Origin: Meghimatium bilineatum
Taxonomy: Eukaryota; Mollusca; Gastropoda; Stylommatophora; Philomycidae
DNA: 64,000 nucleotides
Assembly (NCBI GenBank): GCA_034231615.1
Contig: CM067298.1
Span: forward strand, 57,440,883 to 57,504,882
Direction of reading: 5' to 3'
This document shows, one piece after another, positions 10,941-22,985 of this stretch (position 1 is the first letter of the stretch; each line of letters opens with the position of its first letter). Position numbers and translations under genes: made by a program. The notes beneath the pieces were generated by a model. The model ran no database searches, was not told the origin of the DNA, and saw nothing but the letters and a program-made list of their open reading frames with translations.

Positions 10941-13270
10941 GATCAATCAATCAATCAATAAAACCCATAACCCTTCAGGGTCGTAGGGGTACCACATTGG
11001 AAGTTTCAACACACAGAGTCCTCCAGCGAATTCTATCCTCAGCGATGCGGATGAGTGTGGAAATATCTAGCCCTGTCCATTATTTGATGTTGTCTGTCCA
11101 TGTCTTTATTTGTCCTCCTCTGCTTCTTCCACCCTCGACAATTCCCTGCATGATTGTTTTTGACAAGGAATCGTGCTTGCATACATGTCCGAACCTTGAT
11201 AGTTTTCGTCGTTTCACTATTGAAAGCAATGGCTCCTGGACACCTGCACACATCTCTACTTTATTTCTTACGTACACATTGGTCTTATGTTCCCTATAGG
11301 AAATTCGTAGAATTCTTCTGTAGCATTTATACTCGAAAGCCTGTAATCTTCTCTCCATGTCCGCAGTGAGTGTCCAACTCTCACAACAATACAACACAAC
11401 GGAAAGCACCAGCGACCTATACAGTTTGATTTTCACTCCAACACTGATGTTGCTTTTCCAAATCACAGTTAGCCTTGACAAGGACGCTAAAGCCATCTCC
11501 AGCCTTATTTTTAGTTCTGTTTTGCATTTACCATCGCTGCATATACTGGATCCGAGGTATTTGAAGGTATTCACCTCTTCAAGCTTATGTCCATTCATCA
11601 TGATATTAGTCTGGTTTTCTGTGTCTCTGCTGTTTACCAAGATTTTGCTCTTATCTGAATTGATTTCCATTCCGTACTTGCTGGTAACTTTTTCTAACTT
11701 TGATGTTAATTCTTGCAATGATTGTTCTGACCCAGCTATAAGATCAATATCATCAGCGAAACGCAAGTTGCAAATAGGGCCACCTCCGATCGATATAGAC
11801 GTGTTGTAGTCATGCAATGTCTCTTGTATGATGTGCTCTAAGTATATGTTAAAAAGTACTGGGGACATTATGCATCCCTGTCGAACTCCCACAGTTGTTT
11901 TGAAGAACTTTCCAATTGTATTGTGTGACAAGACAGCACTATTTGCATTTTCGTACAGAGCTTCAATAATGTCTATAATTGTGGTGTCAAAATTAAATTT
12001 CCTCAGTATGTGCCACAGACCATCATGCCAAACACGATCAAAGGCCTTTGTAAAGTCAATGAAGTTGTGGTATAGATCACGTTGGTGCTGAATATGTTTT
12101 TCGATTAGTGTTCAGATGTTAAATATTTGTTCAACAGTGCTTCTGTTTGCTCTGAAGCCAGCTTGTTCTTCTGCAATTATTTCTTCTGACTTTTGTTTTA
12201 TTCTGTTAAGTAGTATTTTGAGCATCACTTTACTTGGGTGTGTTATAAGGCTAATTGTTCTGTAATTTGTACACACTTTCAAATTTCCTTTCTTGGGAAT
12301 TGGTATTATTAGTGATTGTGTCCACTCAGTGGGCCATTGTTTTGTGTTCCATATATTTTGGCATATTTTGGTCATAATATTTACCACATTAATGCCCCCG
12401 TATTTCAACAATTCTGCTGGAATGTTGTCTACACCAGGTGACTTCCCTCCTTTCAATGTTCGTATGGCCTCTTTTATTTCATCTACTAGAATTTCTGCAT
12501 TTCCTATTTCTCTGTTGTTTAGTTCAGAATTCTGTAATATCGTGTAGTCAGGATTACACTTGCAGTTATACAGCTCCTTGCAATACTCTGTCCATCTTTT
12601 CACTATATCTGTTGTTTCATTGAGTATCTTTCCGTGTTTGTCTTGTATTGTAGATATCTTTGGTCTATTTGGCTGTGTTATCTTTCTTAGAGTGTCGTAT
12701 GCTACCTTGATGTTTCCGCGTTTAATACCTTCATTGATGGTTTCGAATTTTTCCTCTAGCCACACTTCTTGTGCTTGTTTCATTTTCCTTCTGATGTTTT
12801 TGTTTATTTTGCTATATTGCACTGACATTTCAGGGGCCTCTTTCTTAATCTTTTTCATTTCCCTCCGTTCGTCACACAATTTTAGGATGTCATCTGTTAC
12901 CCAAGGTTTGTGTGTTATTTTTCTTGTCCCTAGTATTTCTGTTGCTGATTCTAATAAAGTTCCTTTCATGGTTTCTGTGAGAGAGTTAACATCTTCATTT
13001 ACAAGGTTTAGAACAACTGCAAATTTTCCTCCCACTGTTGCCTCAAATATCTCTGCTATTTCTGGATTTCAATTTTTCTAAATTAAATCTTAATCATGTA
13101 CATTTGTTTTGCGTATGATTCTTTTTTAGCTTAATTTTGATCGTCAATAGAACCATATCATGGTCACTACGGATGTCTGCTCCTGGAAAAGTTCTTGTTT
13201 GTGCTTTGTTTATGCTGGACTTGAATTTTCTCGGTGTAAGAATGAAATGAATTTGATTATGTTATCAATT
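10941..13270 (-). mobile_element. RTE-A non-LTR retrotransposon, 5'-truncated, inserted in the Penelope element
   Basis: 2.33 kb, with a 10-bp target duplication. The 3' end (low coordinate) has a (TTGA)n tail preceded by a terminus that recurs at 21088-21210 and 46845-47103. The 5' end starts inside the endonuclease domain. RTE/BovB-like by comparison with the known layout APE endonuclease, linker, RT and C-terminal tail. Confidence 0.85.
10985..13262 (-). pseudogene. RTE-A ORF2: end of APE endonuclease, RT, C-terminal region
   Basis: Order on the minus strand: NQIHFILTPRKFKSSIN and TFPGADIRSDHDMV (APE endonuclease end with the SDH motif, about 13255-13130); a frameshift near 13060; linker and RT 13035-12112, with LKGGKSPGVDNIPAELLKYG, PIPKKGNLKVCTNYRTISL and EEQAGFRANRSTVEQIF; a stop at 12112; then FIDFTKAFDRVWHDGLW (about 12065); VRQGCIMSPVLFNIYLE; catalytic LRFADDIDLI (about 11760); and LYRSLVLSVVLYCCESWTL. 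The tail DSLSKTIMQG...WTDNIK ends in a premature stop at 11080, with the family tail (DISTLIR...RWRTL) following it. At least one frameshift and two stops make it inactive, but it is the best-preserved RT here. Confidence 0.85.
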
Positions 13271-13280
13271 ATCTTGGTGC
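13271..13280. repeat. target-site duplication of RTE-A, right
   Basis: ATCTTGGTGC, exact match to 10931-10940. Confidence 0.7.
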
Positions 13281-13502
13281 ACAGGTGGTGGGTATAAGTA
13301 TTATGTTCCTGACCCTTATAGCACTGTTCGTTGCAAACGCGGTCGCTGCTACATATTTTTCTGTAATTCAGATCCGATCTGTTTAATTTCCAAAGACCAT
13401 TTTCACTGTCGTTGAGGCCTTTACATGTGAATCCAATAATGCCATTTACGTTATCATATGTAAACGCAGTGACAAGAAGTATATAGGTGAAATGAGATTA
13501 AG

Positions 13503-13517
13503 ATTGAGTGATCTCAC
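13503..13517. repeat. target-site duplication of RTE-B, left
   Basis: ATTGAGTGATCTCAC, 15 bp, repeated exactly at 14245-14259. Confidence 0.85.
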
Positions 13518-14244
<727 letters not shown>

Positions 14245-14259
14245 ATTGAGTGATCTCAC
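14245..14259. repeat. target-site duplication of RTE-B, right
   Basis: ATTGAGTGATCTCAC, exact match to 13503-13517. Confidence 0.85.
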
Positions 14260-14414
14260 GCTCCACACCGACATCCATAACTCTTCATAATAATGCAACA
14301 ATTCTAAGTGTCCCGTCAACAACGAATACATTCTAAGGCCTCTTACCTTCACAGTGAATCATTATTAAAACTCCGAAACCTATCAATTCTTCATATACAG
14401 GTATAAGACTTAAC

Positions 14415-15847
14415 GTGCGTTGTGGAACTACAAAAGGAGCGGGACAGACTGACGAATTGGTGTGGAGATACGGAAGCAGTGGTAAATCCTTCTAAGGCAT
14501 TCGTGACGTGGTTTTCGTTGAACAATCACATGGTAAAGACACCCATGTCACATGTTCGTTATCCGGAAAAAGTTTAGAAAGAACTAGCAAAATGAGATAT
14601 CTGGGAGTTTTTTTTGACAGGTGTCTACGTTTCAGGGAATATGTTGACCACGTTATCATAAGGGCAGGCAAAGGATTAACAGCAATGAAGGTTATGGCTG
14701 CTGCGCAGTGTGAGCAGAGGTTGTTATTTCTATTGTACCAAGGTTTGGTGGTGGCTGTGGTGGAATATGCACTTGCAATTCTGACTTAGCCAAACTCAAA
14801 TAGAAAGACTGGATAGAATCCAGAATGCAGCAATGCGTATCATACTTGGGTATACAAGAGACACATCGACAAGAGATATGCGATACCTACTTGACTGCAC
14901 AACAGCTGAGCACAGATTACAGTATTGCAGTGCACGGGAGTACCTTCAAATACATGCAGATAAGGAAAACCCGTTGCATTCCAAATTACAGAAAGTTAAA
15001 GGCAGCATACTTAAGAGAGGAAGGTCGTGGATGAGACGTGGTGAGGATGTCATACACAGCGTGTGCATGTTACAAGATGTGGCAGCAGGTAACGAATGGA
15101 TAAGTCTACGCACAGATTTCGAAACTTGTTTGAGAGTAGTAATATCACTTAGCAGAGAATGGTGTCCCACAGAAATGGAGAAAGAGGTGCAGGCTTTGGT
15201 CAGTGACAATGCCAATGTAATTATATACACTGATGGATCTGTGATTAGACATGTTCGCAGTGCTTGGACCTTCACAGCTCAGTTCTCAGGTAAAACGATC
15301 AGGGAGGAGAGTGGTGCCTTTGCGGTTACTACGAGTAGCATGACCATGGGAACTATGGTTGTGGAAAGGACATTTGAGTGGGTATGCATACAGAGGTAAA
15401 CGCAGGTCTGCTTCTTGAGTAACTCTATGTGTATGATTAGGATGGTACAAGTGGGTCTCGTTCGTGAATAGTGGATTGAGGCCTTGAGAAAGGCGAGGCT
15501 GAAAGTGGTTAAATTAATTTTCGTGCCGGGTCATGTGGGTGTTCAAGGCAATGAAAGAGCAGATCAACTGGCATCATACGCGATTGTGACACAGGGCAAT
15601 GGATGGAGCTGACGTTATGCGTTCCTTAAGAGATATAGCACGCGAGAGTGAGATTAGTGTGGATGGGTTTGAAATGCGGTGTTGCTAGAAGGGAACATTT
15701 TGGAAGGCGCAGAAGACTAATGGTCAACCCAGCATAGGACGGGTTCTGTCAGGAGAAGTGTAATGGCGGATACACTCAGGGAGAGATCGAAGCAACTATG
15801 GACGTGTCCAGTTTTCAGTAATGATGATCCGACGACTAACTAGCAAG

Positions 15848-15925
<78 letters not shown>

Positions 15926-15942
15926 GACTAACTGACTGCCTG

Positions 15943-16029
<87 letters not shown>

Positions 16030-16065
16030 GACTGACTGACTGACTAACTAACTAATTAACTAAAA
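14415..16065 (+). mobile_element. LINE-C, RT thumb plus RNase H, (TAAC)n tail
   Basis: A 5'-truncated I/Nimb-like non-LTR element. The peptides are RDRLTNWCGDTEAVVNPSKA (about 14440), MRYLGVFFDRCLRF (14592 onward), IQNAAMRIILGYTRDTSTRD (about 14818), then VIIYTDGSVIRHVRSAWTF (RNase H, about 15217) and VPGHVGVQGNERADQLA (about 15523, with the last catalytic Asp intact). It ends LWTCPVFSNDDPTTN-stop at about 15840, where the coding end overlaps the first CTAAC units. In-frame stops after 15399 and several frame changes make it inactive. The neighbouring copy at 9160-9943 ends the same way. Confidence 0.8.
15832..16065 (+). repeat. (TAAC)n tail of LINE-C
   Basis: About 50 TAAC/TGAC units after the ORF end. 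Confidence 0.95.
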
Positions 16066-16139
16066 CTTTTCCCAAAATTGATCTAATAATATATTTATTC
16101 TCGCTGTGAAACATTTTTTGTGTCTCAATTTTCAAATAG

Positions 16140-16170
16140 TTCACCACAACTCAGCCCCCCCCCCCCCCAC
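16140..16170. repeat. C homopolymer
   Basis: A run of about 15 C at 16156-16170, in a short non-coding spacer. Confidence 0.9.
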
Positions 16171-16194
16171 GGCCGTTTGTCCTTCAACTATTCT

Positions 16195-16860
16195 ATTAAT
16201 AATAATTTTCAAAAGCTCCTGGTTTTTGTTTATTTGTTGCTTCATGTCAGCTTAACATCGAAAGTAACTCTGAGGTATGTGGGTTATTTGTCTTCTTTCA
16301 AATGTTCTCCATCTATCTTGATAACACCGGCGTTTTGTTTTGGCGAGAGGGTAAAGAGTGTAGTTCTGCACTTATCTGTGTTATTGTTGACGCACTATCC
16401 ATTTGCCCATAGGGTTAAGGCATCCATAGCTCTTTGTATTTGTTTAGTGGCCACTGTCGCATGTTCTTCCGTGCACCAGATCACCAGATCGTCAGCATAC
16501 ATTGCCACTTTGATCCCATGAGGTAGTTTGGCTATTATGTAATTGATGTAAACCAAAAAAGGTGTGGGTGACAGAATTCCTCTCTGGGAGACTCCATGAC
16601 ACATTAGGACTTTCTTGCTCTTGCGACTATCCAATTGTACTCTGGCTCTTCTATTATGCAGACATGCTTTTACCCATTTGTACATTCGTGAGTTAACCAT
16701 GCAATTTCTTTAAGAGTCCTTATTTCCAAACCTTGTCAAATGCTTTCCTGAGGTCTATCCATGCTACAAGTTTTTTATCTTGGAAGGCGTCCTAAATATC
16801 TTGGAAGGGGTAGGTTGACTGATCTTCAGTAAAGTATTCTAAAGCCTGATTGCTGTGATA
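16195..16860 (-). mobile_element. LINE-E RT fragment (Jockey/I-like)
   Basis: On the minus strand: YFTEDQSTYPFQDI and LVAWIDLRKAFDKVWK (RT domain A, 16835-16735); VNSRMYKWVKACLHNRRARV; HGVSQRGILSPTPFLVYINY; catalytic AMYADDLVIW (about 16510-16480); then DKCRTTLFTLSPKQNAGVIK. Both ends are truncated and stops are present. The same family lies at 51300-52665. Confidence 0.8.
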
Positions 16861-16865
16861 AGTAC

Positions 16866-17763
16866 AATTGTGTTTTTGTTTTCATTGTCATATTCTTGAA
16901 GAGAACCTTACGGTTGACACGTTGAAAGGGTTTGGTGTAATGTTATGTGTGTGTTTTCATTTATATATTTCACAGTCCGATATCATATTGGTGATCGTAA
17001 AACTATAGAAAAAACGTGTGTTCTACGTAAGTATTATTTACAAAATGGATTTTCTGGTGAATATCACTTGAAACTACTGAGTTACTGTGTGATTGGTGTT
17101 CTCGGCAGGCGGTGCATCGCTTCGCGGATAGGGAAGGAGTACGTATATGAATACCTGAGTACAATGCAGTAAATTCTCTATGAAGAAATAAGGAAAAAAT
17201 CAGTCTTGTCGTGTCTTGTCCTATCCATATATGCCGCTAGTAGTCATGGGGAGTTATTTCTTTGGCTGTGATGCCTTAGTGTTCTAGTATTTCTCTAATG
17301 TCATCTATGCCTCTTCGTCTGCGTCTTTTCAAAAGTCAAAGTAAGATACTAAATATTGGAGATAAATTGAAATACCATCTGACCCTGACAGTTTTGGAGC
17401 GCTCAGATGGATAGTCTAACAGGCAAGATAAATGTAATCTTAGAGCAACTGAAAATGTCAGCATTATCACAGCTAAGCTGCTAAACCTGCATATTAGGTT
17501 TACTCGCCGTTCTCGAAAGCCAATACATTCTTTCAGGACCGTAGATGTGTCCTACGTAAGGGAGAGGTAGAGGGTTTACCAGAAAAAAGTTATTTTTGGA
17601 CTGTAATGATATGTACTGTTCTTAGAGACTGCATTTGCAGCTCAATATCCAACCTCAGAGTCTACATGTGGCATTATAGTTCGATACACATAATAAACAT
17701 GGTGACCTATTACGTCTACACGTTTTCCTCTGCAGAGTTCGGAACACTAACAATCACTTCGAT
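16866..17763. other. unassigned region
   Basis: No recognised gene or element. ORFs at 16945-17172 and 17606-17902 lack any family signature, and the second one overlaps the MITE. Confidence 0.35.
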
Positions 17764-17771
17764 TACTCATA

Positions 17772-18039
17772 CAGTGGTTCTTAGCGTGGGACATATGGCC
17801 AACCAGGGGTTACATGGATTGTCAGTGAAAAAAAGGAGGATAAAAAAATTGATATTTGGAAAATTCCACCTGTCTGGTGGGAGACACAGATATGTGACTT
17901 AAAATTAAATATCTAGTAATATATTATGGAGAAAGTCAACAAGCTTTTTAAGCTGCACTGAATAAACAAATATTCCAAAAGATATATATTCTTTACAAAA
18001 ATATTCCACAGACCCAAAAACAAAGAATGAGAACCACTG
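17772..18039. mobile_element. 268-bp hAT MITE
   Basis: Terminal inverted repeats CAGTGGTTCTTAG (left) and CAGTGGTTCTCATTC (right, reverse complement). The flanking octamers TACTCATA (17764-17771) and TTCTCATA (18040-18047) match at 7 of 8. There is no coding capacity. The left end starts with the same bases as the 2.1-kb hAT element at 3178. Confidence 0.75.
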
Positions 18040-18364
18040 TTCTCATAAATGTAGAGTGGCGCCACAGTGACTTCTCTTTGACTCTCTACCACTGATTTAG
18101 CATGAAGAGGGCAGTTGGTATCACTAATGTCTATATTTGCACACGAATGGATTTGTTAGAATATGTATCCACTGAATTCGTCATTCTACCACTTCTAGAA
18201 AAAACATCTAAATAGAAACATGTCCCAACGGTGTGATCTTTGCAATCGATTGATCGTTTATTTAATGTACTTCCCTTGGCTCTTGCTATGGTAATTTCAA
18301 TTATTTTGTTGTGGATTATACATTTTACTGATTAGCAGAGTTTCTTTGTAAATTACTATTATAC

Positions 18365-18710
18365 AGCTCAGGAAGACATAAATATAAAACAGAATATCTA
18401 GATATTTCTAAAACAAGAATTAATTTATTCTGTTTTGAAAAAATAGAATTAATTTAGTATGTTTTCTAAAACTAGAATTTAGATAGTCTAATTTGCAAAA
18501 TTATAATCAACTTCGTCAGATTTCTAAAACTAGAATAAACCTAGTCTGATTATAAGTCAGAATGGAGTTAGTCTGTCTAGAGGTAGATTTCAATTTAAGT
18601 TAATTCTAGTTGTAGAAATGATACTAGGATAATTGTAGTTTTATAAATTACAGTAAGTTAATTCTAGTTATAAAAAGCAAAATCAGTTAATACTCGTTTT
18701 AGAAATAAGA
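18365..18710. repeat. foldback array of TCTAAAACTAGAATTAA motifs
   Basis: Several degenerate copies of CTAAAACTAGAATTAATT (18395-18540) are followed by copies of the reverse complement, AAGTTAATTCTAGTT (18595-18700). The region forms a large imperfect inverted repeat. Confidence 0.65.
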
Positions 18711-18715
18711 AATAA

Positions 18716-18826
18716 ATACATTTTATTCTAGTATGTGAAATTATACAAGGGTAAATCTACTATAAATACATTTTTATTCTAGTTTGTGAAATTATACAAG
18801 GGTAAATCCACTATACCACTGAGATT
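18716..18826 (+). repeat. two-copy 55-bp direct repeat
   Basis: AAATACATTTTATTCTAGT...GGGTAAATC is repeated in tandem with few differences. Confidence 0.8.
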
Positions 18827-18907
18827 CCATAAGCTGAGATAAAGCGATGATCACCTACGCCATCCGGTACGATATATGATGATGATTCATACACCATTCA
18901 AGCAAAA

Positions 18908-19185
18908 AATGGGAACCGCGTTAGCGCAGTGTTTAGCGCATTGGTTTCGCATAAGAGTGGTCCTGGGTTAATTCCCCAGTGTAGGCGGAAATGTTTTTCA
19001 GATCGCAACGGCTCCCGGGTCGACCGGATGGGTACTTAAATGGGTACCGGATTAATCCGGGAAGTAAAGACTGCGAGGGAGAGGAGATGGCTACCGCCCT
19101 CATTTGCAGAGCCTCTGAAATGTGAGATCGCTAACATCTCACACCCCTACGGCATTAATAAATGCTATGAGTTACTTTGCTTTTT
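18908..19185 (+). mobile_element. tRNA-like SINE-1, copy 1
   Basis: The 5' ~75 bp are tRNA-like, with an A-box-like GTTAGCGCAGTGTTTAGCG, an anticodon-stem-like segment and a degenerate B box (CTGGGTTAATTCCCCAG). A conserved body follows: GGCGGAAATGTTTTTCAGAT, TAATCCGGGAAGTAAAGACT and CTACCGCCCTCAT. The same body occurs on the minus strand at 46125-46345. The box substitutions argue against a functional tRNA gene. Confidence 0.75.
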
Positions 19186-19900
19186 TTTACAACCAAGGAA
19201 TTATGTTTATAAGGTTGTGATTCTTCAAAAAGTCAAACGTAGAAAACCAGACATAAGCAGCATTTCACAAGATGATGAACATCATATGCAAAGAATCTGT
19301 GAATAGATATAAGAAAGAAAGTTCTTAGAAGTTATATATAACCAATTATAATGTATAGAAATGAATCTTAGATAACGAGAAGAGCAGAAAAAGTTATGTA
19401 GTGGCAGTATAGATGTGCTTTTATATTCGTATTAGAAGTAGATAGTCAACATTGTGGAAATATTATGAGAAGAGGAAATATGTAACAAATCCTGACAACA
19501 GGCAAGTTCAAAAGCAAGAGGGGAAGTGGAAGAACAAGAAAGAAGATGCTTCACATCTTGAAAATTCTTGAGTGTAACGGGAATTGAACCAGTCCGTTCA
19601 ACGGCACTAAATCGCATAACAACTCTTGTACACGAGATTTTCCGTACTTGACTAACCACATCTCCAAAAAAAGATGCGATTTTGTCAAGACATTCAAACT
19701 GTGCACTAAAGTCACTGAGAATGGACCAATCGAGACAAGGAATATTACAACAACAAACATCCCGTACAGGTATTGAAGTATCCCCAGTAACAACAAACAT
19801 ATAACATATAACATCCGTATTAGGTCTTGTACTTTAAAAAGTAGTGTACGTTTCCTGTTATATTTGACTAGAATTGTCAAATAATAGTTTGAAATTTTAA
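19186..19900. other. unassigned region
   Basis: Mostly nothing recognised. The minus-strand segment 19560-19640 contains GGTTCAATTCCCG, a B-box-like motif, but no convincing cloverleaf. Confidence 0.3.
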
Positions 19901-19904
19901 ATTT

Positions 19905-20235
19905 ATTCAGTAGGATAATACCATCAGCAAAATAAAGATATTCCATGGTAAATGTGAAGATTAATCTAATTTCTCTCGCTTTTTCTCATCTGAAACGTAT
20001 TTATTAGGGAAATACCATCAATAAAATAACGATATTCCATAGTAAATGTGAAGATTAATCTAATTTATCTCACTTTTTCTCATCTGAAACGTATTCATTA
20101 GGGAAATACCATCAATAAAATCAAGATATTTCATGGTAAATGTGAAGATTAATCTAATTTCTCTTGTCTTATCTGAAACGTATTCCAGATGGTAATACAT
20201 CAGCAAAATCAAGATATTCGATGGCGGATGTAGAG
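19905..20235 (-). repeat. 95-bp tandem array built from an RT catalytic-motif segment
   Basis: Three full units plus one partial unit, at 19917, 20012, 20106 and about 20195, with a period of 89-95 bp. Read on the minus strand, each unit contains a version of the RT active-site strand: EYLYFADGIILL, YFIDGI, KYLDFIDGI and EYLDFADVL. The array is continuous with RT sequence at 20240-20525. Confidence 0.65.
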
Positions 20236-20525
20236 ATCTATCTAATACATGTAGCTTTATCTTCTGTTATTCTACACAACATCTTGTCCAATGCAGTGCA
20301 CAATGTTAGTACAGACATCCCTGTCGCACGCTTGTTTCAACATCGAATTTTAAATCAGAATTTCAAATCAATCCTTCATTTCAAGTTACTTCAACAGTGT
20401 TTAATGATATCTATCACGCATAACAAAGTTTGATACAATCTTAAGATGCAATAAAGACTTTCACTATCAAATGCCTTTTCAAAGTCGATGAAGTTAATAT
20501 ACAGTTTTCAGTGGGATATTCACTG
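20236..20525 (-). pseudogene. RT fragment adjacent to the 95-bp array
   Basis: On the minus strand, INFIDFEKAFDSESLYCI (RT domain A, about 20500-20450) is followed in a shifted frame by FDVETSVRQGCL (domain B, about 20345). The next conserved block would be the xFADD strand, which is the tandemly amplified segment. RTE/CR1-like and inactive. Confidence 0.6.
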
Positions 20526-20749
20526 CAACAACGACGGTAGTATTTGCCGTGACGAAGTCGTGTTTTCAGTCATTATTTACGTGACTGGAAACGCAAGCGT
20601 ATCCTCATTCATGCATACTGGGTGACTCAATGAGTATGATTAAAAAAGTCAAATATGTAATGTGCAAAATCACTTTCATCTTTTTCCAGGATTCGCGGGT
20701 GTGGAGAGAAACGAGTGAGCGAACACATTGGTTCGTCTTCTTTCTTTTC

Positions 20750-20822
20750 GCGTTATTTCCCTTTATGTCTTGCAGTTTCAGGTGTAGAAGAGTTTCTGGA
20801 GATGGCTTTACTTGGGTCTTGG
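20750..20822 (-). mobile_element. RTE-B 3'-terminal fragment
   Basis: TTTATGTCTTGCAGTTTCAG then GTGTAGAAGAGTTTCTGGAG matches the 3' terminus of RTE-B (compare 56350-56395) on the minus strand. Confidence 0.55.
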
Positions 20823-21087
20823 CATTACTTCTATGTTTAAAAAAGATATCTGTGTAGATGTGTAAAATGCTGAGTGATACTAATACATAATTGTATTGTC
20901 CCTGTTTCTATTTATATGTGTGGTGAGTAACTGTTTTCACACCTTATTCATGTGTATTTCCGACGCACATATTTCTGATCAGTCTTACTTCATTCCACCT
21001 AAGTCTAATTTGTGGAGGTATTCAATTAATTTTTTCAGTCGTACACTGTCGAAGGCACGGATGTCTCATGAATACACCAGTAGTGTT

Positions 21088-21212
21088 CATCAATCAATCA
21101 ATCAATAAACCCGTAACCCTTCAGGGTCGTAGGGGTACCACATTGGATGACTCAGCATACAGTCTCCAGGGAATTCTATCCTCAGCGATGCTGATTAGTG
21201 AGATTATGAAAC
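21088..21212 (-). mobile_element. RTE-A 3'-terminal fragment with (TTGA)n tail
   Basis: (ATCA)n, then AACCCGTAACCCTTCAGGGT and CGTAGGGGTACCACATTGGA, as in 10945-11010. It ends at ATTCTATCCTCAGCGATGC. Confidence 0.8.
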
Positions 21213-21224
21213 TGTTGGTACACT

Positions 21225-21400
21225 GTATGTGGTCAAATATATTGAAAAACATAGACTGATATGGCTCTGCCACCGAATGATAATGAACTCATAATGACCA
21301 GCAGCAAGATCATACAACCAAAATGATAATGAAAACACCACTAGGTAGAGGAAGACCAAGAACAATGTCAATGAAGGAGTTTTCCACTTCCTCAAACGTC
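21225..21400 (+). mobile_element. RTE C-terminal fragment (weak)
   Basis: HRLIWLCHRM, then GRGRPRTMSMKEF, resembles the 'RWLGHVxRM...GRPRxxW' tail of RTE-like ORF2. Short and frame-broken. Confidence 0.4.
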
Positions 21401-21689
21401 ACAATATTACTGAATATCAAGCTCCCAAACGTTTCACTGCCCGAAAACCGATTGTCATTCCTTTCTGCGACGACTTGCAGTAAAAGGAGAGAAAAGATGA
21501 TATATAAAGTACCAAAATATCTATTTTTTACTATGTATAAGCAGAAAAAAACGTATTATTCTTGATTCTACTAATGTATTAAATATATATGATTTAAAAT
21601 AAAACAGATAATGGTATGTCAAGCATGATTAATATAAATTGAAAAGGCTGATATCATACCAATAATAAGTGATTTAAACTAAACTAGCC

Positions 21690-21915
21690 ACTGACATCAT
21701 CATCATCATCAGGTGCCATGCCGGCTATCGTAGGCGGTCATGGCTCTCCATAGCTCTCTGGCCACATTATTATGTATCAAAGTCGTTGTTGTTTCCTTGC
21801 AGTGCCAGGTTGTCAAACTGTCTAATATTTTCTCACGTTGTCGCCCCCTTGTCTCTGTTGCCTTCAATTTTGCCTGTTGTGACTATGTTCTCTAAACCTG
21901 TCTATCCTGCCACTG
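21690..21915 (-). mobile_element. RTE-G 3'-terminal fragment with (GAT)n tail
   Basis: ATTATTATGTATCAAAGTCG, TTGTTGTTTCCTTGC and GTCTCTGTTGCCTTCAATTT match the 3' part of the RTE at 62805-64000. The (ATC)n at 21697 is the reverse-strand tail. Confidence 0.75.
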
Positions 21916-22104
21916 ACATATCCAATTGTAATGCAGTTTCAACTTAGCAAGTGGAATATCAATTATTACTTTTAATTTAAACAGCCACTAGAAAAAAATA
22001 TGATTGAATATATACGTCATTGTCCCTATTCTTTATTATTACTGTCATTATCTTATCATTATCAGTAGAATTGTATGTATTTTATTGAAAAACATCCATA
22101 TATA

Positions 22105-22590
22105 TTTATGAGGTATTTATTTTCGTATTTGTTTTGCTGCGGTACACTCTTGATAGTAAGGTATTTTCTGAGTTTCTGATTATATATTTGTTTCTTTCTG
22201 TTGTTACCTATTGTATCCAAATATTTCATACATATTTATATATATCCATATATATTATATATATTTATCCATATATATTTATATATATTTATGAGGTATT
22301 TATTTTCGTATTTGTGTTTCTGCGGTACACTCTTGACAGTAAGGTATTTTCTGAGTTTCTGATTATATATTTGTTTCTTTCTGTTACCTATTGTATCCAT
22401 ATATATATATTTCATACATATTTATATATATCCATATATTATATATATTTATCCATATATATTTATATATATTTATGAGGTATTTATTTTCGTATTTGTG
22501 TTTCTGCGGTACATTCTTGATAGTAAGGTATTTTCTCGGTTTCTGATAATTATATATTTGTTCCTTTCTGCTACCTATTGTTATCATTGT
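22105..22590 (+). repeat. 184-bp tandem repeat, about 2.5 copies
   Basis: TTTATGAGGTATTTATTTTC starts at about 22105, 22288 and 22472. Each copy contains GCGGTACACTCTTGAYAGTA and a variable ATATATTTATCC segment. Confidence 0.85.
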
Positions 22591-22734
22591 TCTTAGTAGT
22601 AGTTTTAGCAATATATATTTGATAAATATTTGTGTATCTCAGCTTTAATTATTGTATCGTATTTTTCTTAGAACAATTCGTATGAAAGACGAAATGGTAA
22701 ATAAAAATAAAAACAAAACAAATAAAGTATTTTT

Positions 22735-22985
22735 GTATAATGAAAAGATATGACACCTTGTTGAAGGACTTACTTGAAGGTAAAGTTGAGAGGCGTGCTG
22801 TGAGCAAAAGGTATTCAGAGATACAGGTGGGAGAGAGACCTCAAGAGATGTACAGGTTACAGTCTATTAGTGTGCAACACCAAAGAAAGATACCGAGAAT
22901 ATTGGAGGTCCGTTACAGCCAACCTTCGTTGCGGAGGCGCAAATTCATGATGATGATTGTTATTAATGAAGACTATATGCGGAAA
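22735..22985 (+). mobile_element. RTE-G2 C-terminal fragment
   Basis: RYDTLLKDLLEGKVERR, then a degenerate RYTWE-like segment, then LEVRYSQPSLRRRK, parallels the RTE tail 'DTLLKDLLEGKVEG(R)...WRSVTANLRCGG'. It ends in ATGATGATGATT. The terminus AGGTCCGTTACAGCCAACCT is shared with SINE-1 and with 61740-61990. Confidence 0.7.

Noticed and set aside
13210..13497. A minus-strand, cysteine-containing ORF (TCKGLNDSENGLWK..VCNEQCY) that looked like a secreted protein exon
   Set aside because: The opposite strand encodes a clear Penelope linker and GIY-YIG start, and the low-coordinate end of the ORF runs into RTE-A. The ORF is an antisense shadow.
18908..18985. tRNA gene
   Set aside because: tRNA-like, but the B box is altered and it is joined to a conserved SINE body that recurs at 46125-46345.
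19560..19640. Second tRNA-like sequence (GGTTCAATTCCCG on the minus strand)
   Set aside because: Only the B-box-like motif is convincing. No acceptor or D-stem pairing was found.
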